This document shows positions 42,780 through 51,650 of a DNA stretch of 64,000 bases, in pieces (within the stretch, counting starts at the first letter, position 1; every line of letters starts with the position of its first letter). Origin of the DNA: Planctomycetota bacterium. Lineage in GTDB: Bacteria; Planctomycetota; UBA1135; GCA-002686595. The notes below the pieces were generated by a model. It was not told the DNA's origin. It did no database searches and saw nothing but the letters and a program-made list of their open reading frames with translations. Made by a program: the position numbers and the translations under genes. The stretch spans positions 221,840 through 285,839 of the forward strand of contig JADJNY010000009.1 in NCBI GenBank assembly GCA_016714045.1. Direction: 5' to 3'.

Positions 42780-43843
42780 GCTGCACTCCTTTCGGCACGC
42801 ACGTTTGCGAAGACTTGCTTCGTGCCGTCAAGCATCGCGCTCGTTCCGGTGAGCTTCTCGAAGCGATCGACGATCACATCGCAGTAGAGCGCGTCGAGTT
42901 CCATCAGGAAGGCGCGACGGCCAGTCTGCTCCGCGCCGACGAGCGTCGAGCCCGATCCACCGAAGAGGTCGAGCACGTTTTCGCCTGGGCGCGAGCTGTA
43001 CTGCATCGCGCGCGCGGCGAGCTCGACGGGCTTCTCGGTCAGATGGACCATGGCCGTGTGGTTCAACTTCTTGACGCTCCACACGTCGGTCGCATTGTTC
43101 GGACCCAGGAACTGGTGCGCGGCGCCTTCGCGCCAGCCGTAGAAACACCACTCATGGTTTCCCATGAAGTCCTTGCGCGTGAGGACGGGATGTTCCTTCA
43201 CCCAGATCACGGCCTGCGAGAAGTAGAGTTCGGAAGCTTTCAACGCGCCGGGGTAGTTCGCGCAGTTCGCATACCCTCCCCAGATGTAGAAGGCGCGCCC
43301 CGGCTCGAGCGCGTAGGCGAAGTTCCCAAACCACGCGAGGAGCATCCGGTCGAACTCCTCGTCCGAGATGAAGTCGTTCGCGAGCGGCCGGTCCTTGGGG
43401 CGGAGCTTCTCGTGCGTCGCCTTCGCCTTCGAGGGGTGCCGCGCGACGTCGAGTCCCTGGTGGTGCGTCGTGCCGGAGAACGACGAGAGGCCGGCCGCGA
43501 TGGCGTTGTTGGAGCGCGGCTCGACCTTGACGTTGTAGGGCGGGTCGCTGTTGACGAGCTGGATCCGAGCGCCGCCGAGGAGCCGATCGAGGTCCTCGCG
43601 CTTCGAGCTGTCGCCGCAGAGCAGGCGGTGGTTCCCGAGGACCCACAGATCACCGGGGCGCGACGTGGCGGCATCCGGCGGCGCGGGGACGTTGTCCTGC
43701 ACGATGCCGTCGAGGTTCTCCCCCGCGGCGATCACGTCGTCGAGGATGCCGCTGATCTCCTTCTCGCTGAAGCCGACGCCGTCGAGGGCTCCCCTGGGTT
43801 TGGAGACTCTCCAGGGATCTTCGAGAGCGCCGGGAGGTCCCAC
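42776..43843 (-). CDS. ParB-associated DNA methyltransferase, catalytic part (frameshifted from ParB part)
   Basis: About 355 residues from ATG 43843. The catalytic order is NSDPPYNVKV (motif IV) then LDLFGGSGSTLVGAEQTGR (motif I), the beta class of N6-adenine or N4-cytosine methylases. The N-terminal GALDGVGFSEKEI matches what usually follows a ParB domain in such phage enzymes. Here that ParB domain sits in a different frame just upstream, and two extra bases (in C4 at 43791-43794 and GGG at 43814-43816 on the plus strand) would restore one fusion protein. It may protect element DNA from restriction. The gene overlaps the small terminase. Confidence 0.8.
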   Translation of the reverse strand: MGPPGALEDPWRVSKPRGALDGVGFSEKEISGILDDVIAAGENLDGIVQDNVPAPPDAATSRPGDLWVLGNHRLLCGDSSKREDLDRLLGGARIQLVNSDPPYNVKVEPRSNNAIAAGLSSFSGTTHHQGLDVARHPSKAKATHEKLRPKDRPLANDFISDEEFDRMLLAWFGNFAYALEPGRAFYIWGGYANCANYPGALKASELYFSQAVIWVKEHPVLTRKDFMGNHEWCFYGWREGAAHQFLGPNNATDVWSVKKLNHTAMVHLTEKPVELAARAMQYSSRPGENVLDLFGGSGSTLVGAEQTGRRAFLMELDALYCDVIVDRFEKLTGTSAMLDGTKQVFANVRAERSAA

Positions 43844-44139
43844 TCTGCGAGCTCGCCCGTGCGATTGAGTGCGATGCCGAGAGCAGTCGCCTGGAGGTCG
43901 TCGAGGTCAAGCTCGACCACGTCCGCCTCGGCCCAACCGAGGGCCTTCATCGCGGCGAGGCGCCCGTGTCCCCCGATCACACGGCGCGTGGCGCGCTGGA
44001 CGACGAGGGGTTCGGCCTGGCCAAAGCGCGCGAGGGAGGCGCGGATCGCTTCGAGGTTCTTCTCGCCGTGCGCTCGGGCGTTCGCGGGATCGGGGACGAG
44101 TGAGGCGAGCGGGACGCGGCGGATGGTGAGGGATTCCAA
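43732..44139 (-). CDS. ParB-like N-terminal domain, part of a split ParB-methyltransferase
   Basis: About 135 residues from TTG 44139, with AGGAG upstream. Residues 1-100 carry the ParB core: VPLASLVPDPANARAHGEKN, LARFGQAEPLVV, RVIGGHGRLAAMKALGW and LNRTGELAEWDLPALSK. After LPALSKI the frame diverges into non-coding-like sequence, where related proteins would continue into LESLQTQGALDGVGFSE. It therefore looks like the first part of a ParB-methyltransferase broken by two indels 22 bp apart, or by two sequencing errors. Confidence 0.72.
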   Translation of the reverse strand: MESLTIRRVPLASLVPDPANARAHGEKNLEAIRASLARFGQAEPLVVQRATRRVIGGHGRLAAMKALGWAEADVVELDLDDLQATALGIALNRTGELAEWDLPALSKIPGESPNPGEPSTASASARRRSAASSTT

Positions 44140-44277
44140 AGCAGGCTCCTCGGTCGGTGGACCGGGTGGGGCGGCCTGCTTGGAATTGGGACTCGGATTT
44201 AGTCGGCCGCGGTTGTGGTGTGAAGTGATCTGGTGCGCGTTGTTCTAGCGCGATGCGGATGAGCGCGCAAGTGATTG

Positions 44278-44487
44278 TGTCACAGGGCTGGGCCGAAACC
44301 GACCGCGTGCGTGTTCGACACTGTGCCAGTTCGGTGAACCAAGAGTGACACTCGACGCTCTGTGACACAGAGCTCTGAGCGCGGAGGTGATCTTCGTCGG
44401 CAGTCGGCCGCGTAGAGCCTCGAGAGACAGTGCGGTGGCGTTCGAGGGACTGTCACACCTGATCGCCGTGGCGAGGTCAAATGTCAC
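44278..44487. promoter_or_regulatory. Cluster of TGTCAC/GTGACA sites in a gene-free stretch
   Basis: The 846-bp gap 44140-44985 contains no coding frame that I can support. Within it, TGTCAC or its complement occurs at 44278, 44345, 44362, 44451 and 44482. One sits inside the perfect dyad CTCTGTG-A-CACAGAG at 44358-44372. The pattern resembles iterons of a replication origin or a multi-site operator upstream of the ParB gene. Which of these it is cannot be told from sequence. Confidence 0.4.
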
Positions 44488-44985
44488 ACGCATTTTGGCA
44501 GGAAACGGCCTTGGCAGGGTCGCCAAGGCCGGTCCGCGGGCGAGTGTCCGTTTGAAAACACGCGTTTTCGGAGCCACCTTTGGAACAGTCGAGGATCAGG
44601 GGCTGCCGGACTGACGGGGTGCGGGTCCGATTCCCTGTCTTATCGGACCCCAAAGCGACAGAGAGGTAGTCGCGCTTTGGTGCCCTCACAGGGTCCGATG
44701 CTTAACGCGATCGGAGTTGATACAAGTGTTGTGGACGATGGTCGATTATCCGCGATTCTCTGCTTTTCGCGCTCGCATGCCCTGCGAACACTCGTCGCCA
44801 ATGCTCGACCTGAGAGGTATTGCCCATGCCGAACACCGTGACGAGAAGCGACGGTCCAGGGAACCTGCCTTGGTTGGACGCTTACCACCAAGTCTCAGAC
44901 TTCGGAGTGTGCTACGAGCTGAACGCGGTTCTGCTGCCGAATGACCCCAAGTACCTACGTCGATCGGAAGCCTATCCTTGACTCA

Positions 44986-45405
44986 TCACTCTTTGTCCAG
45001 CTTGTGAACTGTGACACCTGTACAGATGCACACAATGGTACACCCAAACGACGATTCTAGGCTAAATACACTAGATCCACTGGCTCGCATCCGCTCTACC
45101 AGAGCCTGCGCCGCCTTTCGCCTCTCTTCGGTCGCATTGATGTCCCCAACGAATGTCTCGATTGCACGCTGCTCGGCTGCAAGGCCCCTTAGGCGCGCCA
45201 TCCCGTATATGATATTCCCCTCCCGCACGTCTGTCGCAAGGAAGTAGGTAGCGCCATGGCACTCAATGTCATAGCATGCTCCGGCTACGTCCCGCACGGT
45301 GATTCGAGGATCCCGGCCTGGCCATAATGCAAGGCCCACGAGGAGGCCATCGTGTAGATTCGGAGTGATGATCGGGTCCACTAGCTTGGCATGCGCTTGG
45401 GTCAT
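44986..45405 (-). CDS. Unrecognised hypothetical protein
   Basis: About 139 residues from ATG 45405 (MTQAHAKLVDPIITPNLHDG). The sequence alternates strands and helices (DGLLVGLALWPGRDPRITVR, ATYFLATDVREG, ETFVGDINATEERRKAAQAL) and has a low-GC C terminus with several Cys (CTIVCICTG). It looks like a real small domain, perhaps an immunity or element-accessory protein. No family is recognised and a start further upstream at 45444 is possible. Confidence 0.5.
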   Translation of the reverse strand: MTQAHAKLVDPIITPNLHDGLLVGLALWPGRDPRITVRDVAGACYDIECHGATYFLATDVREGNIIYGMARLRGLAAEQRAIETFVGDINATEERRKAAQALVERMRASGSSVFSLESSFGCTIVCICTGVTVHKLDKE

Positions 45406-45493
45406 TCTGTTCGCACCTCTGAATGGTTCACCAAAGCGAGCCATTTGCATTAAGAAACGGCTTTGCTTCTTCAGGAACCGGCTCCTGTAGGCC

Positions 45494-45913
45494 TCACCAT
45501 TTGCGTGACACCTTTCGGCCTCGAATGGGTGGACGAATCCACCGCCTTCGGAAACGGACCAGACCTTCATCCTCCAGGGCCCGGGCGATCGCTCGCCGGT
45601 CCACGGAGGCATGCTCCAGACGCTCGAGCTCTGCGCCAGGCTCGAGGCTTCGCGCTGTGCGCTCACGCGCCTCGTGCTCGCGGTAGCGGCTCCAAAGCTG
45701 CTCGCGCTCGCGCTCACCAAACGCTCGCCGCGCGCTCCACATGTCGTCGGCGGACAGGCCGTTTCGCCGCACGCGCGCGTTGACCGCCGCGCGCGCCGCA
45801 TCCACGTCGTCGCACGACCACTCTTCACCGCGGCCCGCAGCCGTCGCGAGGTGAAGGTGTGTGGGTACCGGGGTGGTTCCCGGCGCTTGGCCGTGGTCGG
45901 CCAAGTACTTGAA
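45494..45913 (-). pseudogene. C-terminal remnant of an integrase-core transposase
   Basis: The last 140 residues of this frame (DVDAARAAVNARVRRNGLSA, WSARRAFGEREREQLWSRYR and the basic tail) resemble the C-terminal end of integrase-core (IS481-like) transposases. The frame upstream turns random, with no DDE catalytic residues, so only the 3' part remains. No inverted repeats were found. It suggests that 44.1-46.6 kb is a decayed transposon site. Confidence 0.45.
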
Positions 45914-46084
45914 ACCCCGCACACTGGGAGAGTGCCGCAAGTAGGAGCTCCGGGAACGGAGGCCTCTCATCCTGCAAGGCAGTGGGATGGAGGTGTCGCG
46001 TGCTGACGGGTGGTGCCGGGCACGAGAGCGACGACGAAAGCGGTGACGGGTATTCACCCGTCTCGATGGTGTGCCGCGAGTCAT

Positions 46085-46112
46085 GTGGAGGAGGGCCAAG
46101 TCCCTCCTCCAC
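46085..46112. terminator. 11-bp inverted repeat hairpin
   Basis: GTGGAGGAGGG, loop CCAAGT, CCCTCCTCCAC is a perfect 11-bp stem. No T tract follows in either direction, so it is not a canonical intrinsic terminator. It could stop transcripts of the remnant region or be part of a small RNA. Besides it, the stretch 45914-46656 has no supported gene. Confidence 0.4.
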
Positions 46113-46656
46113 CTCGCGGTCCGTGATTCGGTTCCAGAGCGGTCAAAGGAGAACCCGCCGGGAAGTGGGCTCGACTTTGGCAGCGCAATGACGATGGACA
46201 GTCGTCGTGTATTCACACGTCGGTTGGGTCCATCGCAGGTTCTGCATCGCGCTAGCTCTATGGATTGGGCAAGGCCGATCTGGGGAATACAGACGGCCGC
46301 CGCATCTGAGTGCGCGCGAAGGCAGAGGTTCGAACCGAAGGACGAGGTTCTCGGCCGAGGTTTGAAGACAGCGCGCATCCCGAGGGCTTCATGCGGGGCC
46401 GTCTGGGAGGAGCGACGAGGTTCCGAGATGTAGGGGGAGACCGGACGTGCTCAGGTAGAGCTCGAACGGTCTGGGCCCCCCCATCTTGGACGACGCTCCG
46501 ACCCTGGACTCGAAAAACGGCGCTTGTTCAGAGAGGTTCTTGGCTTCGGGGCTGTGCCATCAAACAGCCCCATCTTCCGAGCCGTTTCCGAGGCCAGGAG
46601 GCATCGAGCGCGGATCCCCCCATAACAACCGTCAGGAGGAAATGGGGGGAACGTCG

Positions 46657-47313
46657 ATGCCATACAACTGCGAAGCAGCCACGCTGTCGGGCTTCGTCCA
46701 GCAGCTTGCCGTCTCGTACATCGCGAAGGGATACCGGTTCTACGTGACCGGTCGCGTCCCCCTGCGCAAGGATCCGGTCGACGTCGATCGCAAGCTGATC
46801 GAGCGCTACGGAATCGAGATCTCGCAGTGGGCCCGAGCCAGGCGCAAGCGCGCTGGCCATGCTTCGGTTCAGTACCTGCGCCACGATCGCCTCTTCGTTC
46901 TCATCGCCACGCACGGTCGGCATCCGCTCTTCGAGGCGGAAGCGAACATCCGCGACGTTCGGAAGGAGCCGCTCAAGTACGGGGGATACGCCGTCAGCTT
47001 CCGGCACTCGACTGTCACCGGACGTGGTCATGCCTCCGTGCGCATCGAGCGCGGGGAGTACCTCCGGTTGCGGAGCTACTTCGTCGACCTCGCGCGGCAT
47101 CGTTCCACCACGAACCTGGTCGAGCTCTTCCAAGCCCTTCCCTACGAACCCTACGCGCCGATCCGTCGCCAGCTGCTCACCCTCGTGCGTGCCGTCAACC
47201 GAGAGCGCGCGGCATCGGGCTTCGATCCCGTTCCCTGGAACTGCCTCCGACTTCGCCGCGTGCACGTGCGTGTCTTCGAAAGCGGCACGGTTCCGCTTCG
47301 GGAGGCCGCATGA
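46657..47313 (+). CDS. Unrecognised conserved-looking protein, paired with exonuclease
   Basis: 218 residues from ATG 46657 (MPYNCEAATLSGFVQQLAVS). The sequence is rich in Arg and aromatic residues, with motifs such as YIAKGYRFYVTGRVP, RKRAGHASVQYLRHDRLFVL and RHSTVTGRGHASVRIERGEY. It looks like a real family seen on plasmids and islands of planctomycetes, with a likely nucleic-acid role, but I cannot name it. Its stop overlaps the start of the exonuclease (ATGA). An alternative ATG at 46642 is too close to its ribosome site. Confidence 0.65.
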   Translation: MPYNCEAATLSGFVQQLAVSYIAKGYRFYVTGRVPLRKDPVDVDRKLIERYGIEISQWARARRKRAGHASVQYLRHDRLFVLIATHGRHPLFEAEANIRDVRKEPLKYGGYAVSFRHSTVTGRGHASVRIERGEYLRLRSYFVDLARHRSTTNLVELFQALPYEPYAPIRRQLLTLVRAVNRERAASGFDPVPWNCLRLRRVHVRVFESGTVPLREAA

Positions 47314-47906
47314 CGCTGGTGTTCCTCGATCTCGAAACGACGGGTCTCAACCCAAGGCGACATGAGGTGATGCAGATCGCCGCGGTCGCGGTCGATCACG
47401 ACCTGCGCGTGGTGGAGGAGTTCGAGGTCAAGGTGCACGTCACCGGCCGCAATGTTCCGCGGGGCATGCTCCGCCGTACGCGGTACGACCCAGACGTTTG
47501 GCGCCGGGAAGCCGTCTCGCCCAAGTATGCGGCGCTTCGGCTTGCTCGGTTCCTGAGGCGACACTCGACACGTGCCTCGATGGGCTCTCGTGGTTCGAGC
47601 CGAGTGGCGCAGCTCGTCGCTCACAACGCAGCGTTCGACGGACCGTTCCTCGAAGCCTGGTCTCGACGACAGCGCGTACATATGCCGATCACGTTCCGAG
47701 CCCTCTGCACGATTCAGCGCGCCGAGTGGCACTTCGTCGAGGCCTCGCTGCCACGACCGGCGAGCATGCACGACGACCTTTGGTCGCAGGCGGTCAGCAT
47801 CAGCTCCGCCGAGGAGCTCGCCGGTCCCTCGGGCATGCTTGCTTGGATGACCGCACGCCTTCCGACGTGGGCCCCCATCGCTCGCGTCTTCCAACCCGAG
47901 GACTGA
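47310..47906 (+). CDS. DEDD-family 3'-5' exonuclease
   Basis: 198 residues from ATG 47310. Exo I is FLDLETTGLNPRRHE (D-x-E), exo II is LVAHNAAFDGPFLEAW, and an acidic His-Asp pair (SMHDDLWSQA) lies where exo III is expected, although the usual H-x4-D spacing is not clear. It resembles the epsilon-like or polymerase-associated exonucleases. It is coupled to the unknown gene upstream by a 4-bp overlap and may work together with it. Confidence 0.82.
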   Translation: MTLVFLDLETTGLNPRRHEVMQIAAVAVDHDLRVVEEFEVKVHVTGRNVPRGMLRRTRYDPDVWRREAVSPKYAALRLARFLRRHSTRASMGSRGSSRVAQLVAHNAAFDGPFLEAWSRRQRVHMPITFRALCTIQRAEWHFVEASLPRPASMHDDLWSQAVSISSAEELAGPSGMLAWMTARLPTWAPIARVFQPED

Positions 47907-48174
47907 TCTCCCCGGTTGCTTGCTCAGGGATCCTCGCCGTCCACGTTGCTGGAGCGAGTCATGAGGGTGGACCAGCATGCCCGAGCCTTAACAGTAGCGG
48001 CCTGCTACGCGCCCCCGCACCTCGGCGATTCACCCAGGTACGCCGAATGAGCGTCTGCGGCTACCTGAGGAAATCGGCCCTCCGCTCGCCGCGCCAACGC
48101 CTGCACGCCTTGTTCGTAAGCCTCTCAGACACTGTGTCTAGCGTGAACCCTCGTCCGGCCAGGGGCTAAAGTGC

Positions 48175-48204
48175 TTGCCCACGGTGTGCCGAAGTCCGTA
48201 CGAT
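48175..48204 (+). promoter_or_regulatory. Candidate promoter of the metal-resistance cluster
   Basis: TTGCCC at 48175-48180, an 18-bp spacer and TACGAT at 48199-48204 precede the first gene of the Czc cluster by about 10 bp. It matches a sigma-70 promoter in part. A MerR-like wide spacer is not evident. The gap 47907-48174 holds no other feature. Confidence 0.35.
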
Positions 48205-48214
48205 CAGCACCCTC

Positions 48215-48655
48215 GTGACATTGTCCCTGCCCCACCGCCTCACCGCTTGGCTCTCCCTCGCGCTCGTGCTCCTGACCGGGTTGACCCCGGCGCAGGGGTT
48301 AGTAGTTTGCATCGAGGATGATGGGTGCGTGAGCATCGAGGTCAAGGCGGCCGACGCGAACTGCGGTGGTTGTGAAGGGCACGAGGAGAGCGACTCCCCG
48401 GTTCAGGCCGCAGCTACTTCGAGCGAGGAAGCACCGTGCCCTTGCATCGACCTCGCTGTGCCGGGATCACCCGAGCAGCAATTGGCACAGTCGCGCTCCA
48501 TCGAGATCCACGTCGGCCCGTGGATCGCGCCGCCGCCAGAGGTTCGTGTTCAGCACGCGACGCCGACGGTCACCGCTGGGCGCGGGCCGCCTCCGTGCAT
48601 CCCACGTGTCGCCGACTCGTTGGCGCACATCCGCACCGTAGTTCTCCTCGTCTAG
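48215..48655 (+). CDS. Secreted Cys-rich protein of the metal-efflux cluster
   Basis: 146 residues from GTG 48215. A signal peptide (LTAWLSLALVLLTGLTPAQG) is followed by VVCIEDDGCVSIEVKA, ANCGGCEGHEESDS and APCPCIDLAV. The Cys pairs and nearby His/acidic residues suggest metal binding in the periplasm. I do not know the family, but small Cys-rich proteins often lead efflux operons in planctomycetes. Confidence 0.6.
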   Translation: MTLSLPHRLTAWLSLALVLLTGLTPAQGLVVCIEDDGCVSIEVKAADANCGGCEGHEESDSPVQAAATSSEEAPCPCIDLAVPGSPEQQLAQSRSIEIHVGPWIAPPPEVRVQHATPTVTAGRGPPPCIPRVADSLAHIRTVVLLV

Positions 48656-48702
48656 AGGCGCGCACCCTTCCTTGCTGAGCGTGGCATCGCCACGCAAAGC
48701 GG

Positions 48703-50244
48703 ATGGTGATGCGCCTCGGCACGTCTGCCGAGGCCCTTGTCAGGCCCCGTGCGACGTGGAGAGCTTCCTTGCGACTTCGTTTTTCTGTCTGCGTTCCGAC
48801 TCGAACACTTGATCCGCGCCCGCAGCCATCGTCTGCGGCGATAGCGATCCCCGTCCTCGTCGCTTCGTTCGCGCTGGGAGCCTGTCAGGCACCGCCGCGC
48901 AGCGAGTTCGCGCCAGAGACTGCGATCGAGCAGGCCGCGCAGCTACCGGCTCCGCTGGAGTTCCGTGTCGTCGGCCCCGAGGGCGGTCCGCTCGACGAGC
49001 CCGATGCCGCCGACGGCGCGCTCTCGATTCGCGATGCGGTTCAACGCGCGGTCACTTCGGACCCTGGCCTCCAGGCCGCGCTCGCCCGCGTGCGCGTCTC
49101 GCTGGCACAGGCGGATCAAGCGCGGCTGCTCCCCAACCCCGTCTTGAGCGTTGTCTTCCGCGCCGGTAAGGGAAGCCCGCAGTTCGAGGCGTCGTTCGTG
49201 CAAGAGTTCGTCCAGGCGCTCCAGCGCCCGACCCGCGCGAGCGCCGCCGACAACCGGCTCCGAGCCGTCGCGGCGGATGCGGTCGTCGCGGCACTGGACG
49301 TGATCAGCGAGGTGCAGGAACGCTACGTCGATGCACAGACCTCGGCCGCGCTACTGCCGTTGCTCGAGGAACGACTCGGGCTCGTCGAGCTTCTCGTCAC
49401 CACTTCCCAAGCTAGGCTCGACGCGGGCGAAGGAACGCGCAGCGATGTCGTCACGCTGCAAGCGCAGCGCGTGGAGCTGCAAGTGTCTATCGACCGCGCA
49501 CGGCTCGATGAGCGAACGAGTCGGTTGCGGCTCGCGCGGCTGATCGGCGAACCCTCTTCCGCCGCGATTTGGGCACTCGACCCCTGGACAGCGCCGGAGC
49601 TTCGCCGCCGATCCGAGCGTGACTGGACCGACGCCGCACTCACCGCGCGCCCGGAGATCCAGGCTCTCGCCTGGAGACTCAAAGCCCTCGGCGACGAGGC
49701 CGCTCTGGTCCGACTCCTACCGTGGGAGGGTGCAACCGCCGGGCTCGAAGCGCAGAGCGACGGCGGTTGGCAGATCGGGCCGTCGATCTCGGCTCCGCTG
49801 CCCATTTTCGACTCAGGCGATTCACGGAGAGCGGTCAACACGGCCGAGCAGCTAGAAGCGCGGCACGAGCTGACGCTTGCGAAGCGGCTCGTAGTCGAGG
49901 AGGTTCGGGTCGCGTATCAGGCTCTGGCCGCGAGCACCGCGAATCTCGGGCAGATCGAACGCGAGCTGATCCCGCTGCAACGGCAACGGCGGCAACTCGC
50001 CGAAGATGCCTACCGTGCGGGTCAGACCGACGTGACCCCGCTCTTCCTCGCCGAGCAGGACCTGCGCGTCGCGCAAACGCAAGCGATCGAGGTTGAGGCT
50101 CAGGCCGCCCGTGCACTCGTCCGCCTGCAACGCGCCGTCGGCGGCCCAGGCGTCGCCGAACGGCTGGCCGACGCGGGATCGGCAGTCTATCCCTCGATGC
50201 AGCTCGCTGCGGATCGAGTTCTCCCTCTACCGAATAAGCCGTGA
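48703..50244 (+). CDS. czcC: TolC-family outer-membrane lipoprotein of metal efflux (CzcC-like)
   Basis: 513 residues. The N-terminal part contains a lipobox near SFALGACQAP. The protein shows the two long coiled-coil repeats of outer-membrane efflux proteins: LAQADQARLLPNPVLSVVF, VISEVQERYVDAQTSAALLP and later LAEDAYRAGQTDVTPLFLAE. It forms the outer-membrane channel with the adjacent adaptor and RND pump. The stop overlaps the adaptor start by 4 bp (GTGA). Confidence 0.9.
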   Translation: MVMRLGTSAEALVRPRATWRASLRLRFSVCVPTRTLDPRPQPSSAAIAIPVLVASFALGACQAPPRSEFAPETAIEQAAQLPAPLEFRVVGPEGGPLDEPDAADGALSIRDAVQRAVTSDPGLQAALARVRVSLAQADQARLLPNPVLSVVFRAGKGSPQFEASFVQEFVQALQRPTRASAADNRLRAVAADAVVAALDVISEVQERYVDAQTSAALLPLLEERLGLVELLVTTSQARLDAGEGTRSDVVTLQAQRVELQVSIDRARLDERTSRLRLARLIGEPSSAAIWALDPWTAPELRRRSERDWTDAALTARPEIQALAWRLKALGDEAALVRLLPWEGATAGLEAQSDGGWQIGPSISAPLPIFDSGDSRRAVNTAEQLEARHELTLAKRLVVEEVRVAYQALAASTANLGQIERELIPLQRQRRQLAEDAYRAGQTDVTPLFLAEQDLRVAQTQAIEVEAQAARALVRLQRAVGGPGVAERLADAGSAVYPSMQLAADRVLPLPNKP

Positions 50245-51629
50245 GCCGATCCGCCATGAAGAACATCAACACTCCCCCGTTTCCCAACCCGGATCGCATC
50301 TCCGCGCCCCGCGTAGACCTTCTCAAGCGCAACGGCGCAACGGCCCTGATCTTGGCACTCACGCTGCTCGCTTCTTGCGACGGGCAGAACAAGGACGCGC
50401 ACAGTGCCGTGCCCCGTGTCGACGCAGCCGAGAAGGCCAGTCACTCCGAGAACGACGGTCATGCGCACGGGACTTCGAACCAGCCCGAGCACGCCGACGA
50501 GGTGACACTCACGAGCGACGCGGTAGCACGCTACGGGATCAAGACGCAGGCCGCGCAGCTCTGGGTGCTGCGGCCCACGATCACGGCCCCCGCGCGGGTC
50601 GGCTTCAACACCGAGGCTATGGCGCACGTCGGCTCGCCGCTCCGGGGACGAATCGCCGAGGTCAAAGTTCGCGTCGGCGATCCGGTGAAGGTCGGACAGG
50701 AACTGGCCGTGATCGAGAGCCCCGAACTCGGCGAAGCTCAGGCCGACTACCTGCAACGCCGTGTCGCGGTCGACACCGCCGGTCCGGCCGTGGATCTCTC
50801 CAAGGTGGCGTGGGAACGCGCACAGGGCCTCCTGGAGAAGTCGCAGGGTATCTCCCTCACCGAGGTCCAGCGTCGGGAGGCCGAGCACAAGGTCTCGATC
50901 GCGGCGCTCAAGGCCGCCGAGTCGGCACGCACGGCCGCTGCGAACCGCTTGCACCTGCTCGGGATGAACCATGAAGCGATCGAAGCCCTCGCGAGCACGG
51001 GTGAGGTCGTTCCGCGCTACGCGATACGCGCGGCGATCGACGGCATCGTCGTGCAACGCGAGGTGACGCTCGGCGAGTTGGTCGGACCCGATCGCGAGTA
51101 TCTGATGGTCCTGGCGGACGCCACGAAGCTGTGGGTGCTGGCGGACGTGCCCGAAGCGAAGCTCCTGCGCATCCACCCTGGAGCCAAGGCATGGATCGGA
51201 GTCGGGGCGCTCGGCGAGTCTGGCAGCAAACGCTTCGAGGGTTCGGTCGCGTTCATCTCGCCGTTCGTCGATCCGACGACACGCACGGCTCAGGTTCGCA
51301 TCGAGGTCCCGGTGGCGGAGCTTGGGTTGCGACCTGGGATGTTCGCGCAGGCCGAGATCGTCGAGATGGACCGCGGCGAACCGTCTCCCGCTCCGGTGCT
51401 CGCAGTGCCTGAGGACGCGATCCAGACCGTCGAGGGCGGACCTGCGCTGTTCGTGCCGGTCCAAGGCGAGGCCAACACCTACGCGAAGCGCGCGGTCACG
51501 ATCGGGCGTGCAGTTGGAGGGCTCGTCCCTGTGTTCTCCGGCCTCGTCGAAGGCGAAGTATTCGTCAGCGAAGGCACCTTCATCCTCAAGGCTGACCTGG
51601 GCAAGGGCGCTGCGGCGCACGATCACTGA
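50241..51629 (+). CDS. czcB: Periplasmic adaptor of metal efflux RND system (CzcB-like)
   Basis: 462 residues from GTG 50241 (ATG 50256 is also possible). A lipoprotein-type signal ends at LLASCDG. The N-terminal mature part is His-rich (ENDGHAHGTSNQPEHADE), fitting metal delivery. The barrel-sandwich and hairpin parts follow (VGSPLRGRIAEVKVRVGDPV, LAVIESPELGEAQADY), then the beta-barrel region (GARVWIGV-like KAWIGVGALGESG). It links the RND pump to the outer-membrane channel. Confidence 0.92.
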   Translation: MSRSAMKNINTPPFPNPDRISAPRVDLLKRNGATALILALTLLASCDGQNKDAHSAVPRVDAAEKASHSENDGHAHGTSNQPEHADEVTLTSDAVARYGIKTQAAQLWVLRPTITAPARVGFNTEAMAHVGSPLRGRIAEVKVRVGDPVKVGQELAVIESPELGEAQADYLQRRVAVDTAGPAVDLSKVAWERAQGLLEKSQGISLTEVQRREAEHKVSIAALKAAESARTAAANRLHLLGMNHEAIEALASTGEVVPRYAIRAAIDGIVVQREVTLGELVGPDREYLMVLADATKLWVLADVPEAKLLRIHPGAKAWIGVGALGESGSKRFEGSVAFISPFVDPTTRTAQVRIEVPVAELGLRPGMFAQAEIVEMDRGEPSPAPVLAVPEDAIQTVEGGPALFVPVQGEANTYAKRAVTIGRAVGGLVPVFSGLVEGEVFVSEGTFILKADLGKGAAAHDH

Positions 51630-51650
51630 GAGTCGACGGAGACCATCCCC

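Noticed and set aside
45914..46378. Upstream part of the transposase-like frame
   Set aside because: Sequence before about 45913 loses all similarity and has no DDE residues; kept only as a remnant.
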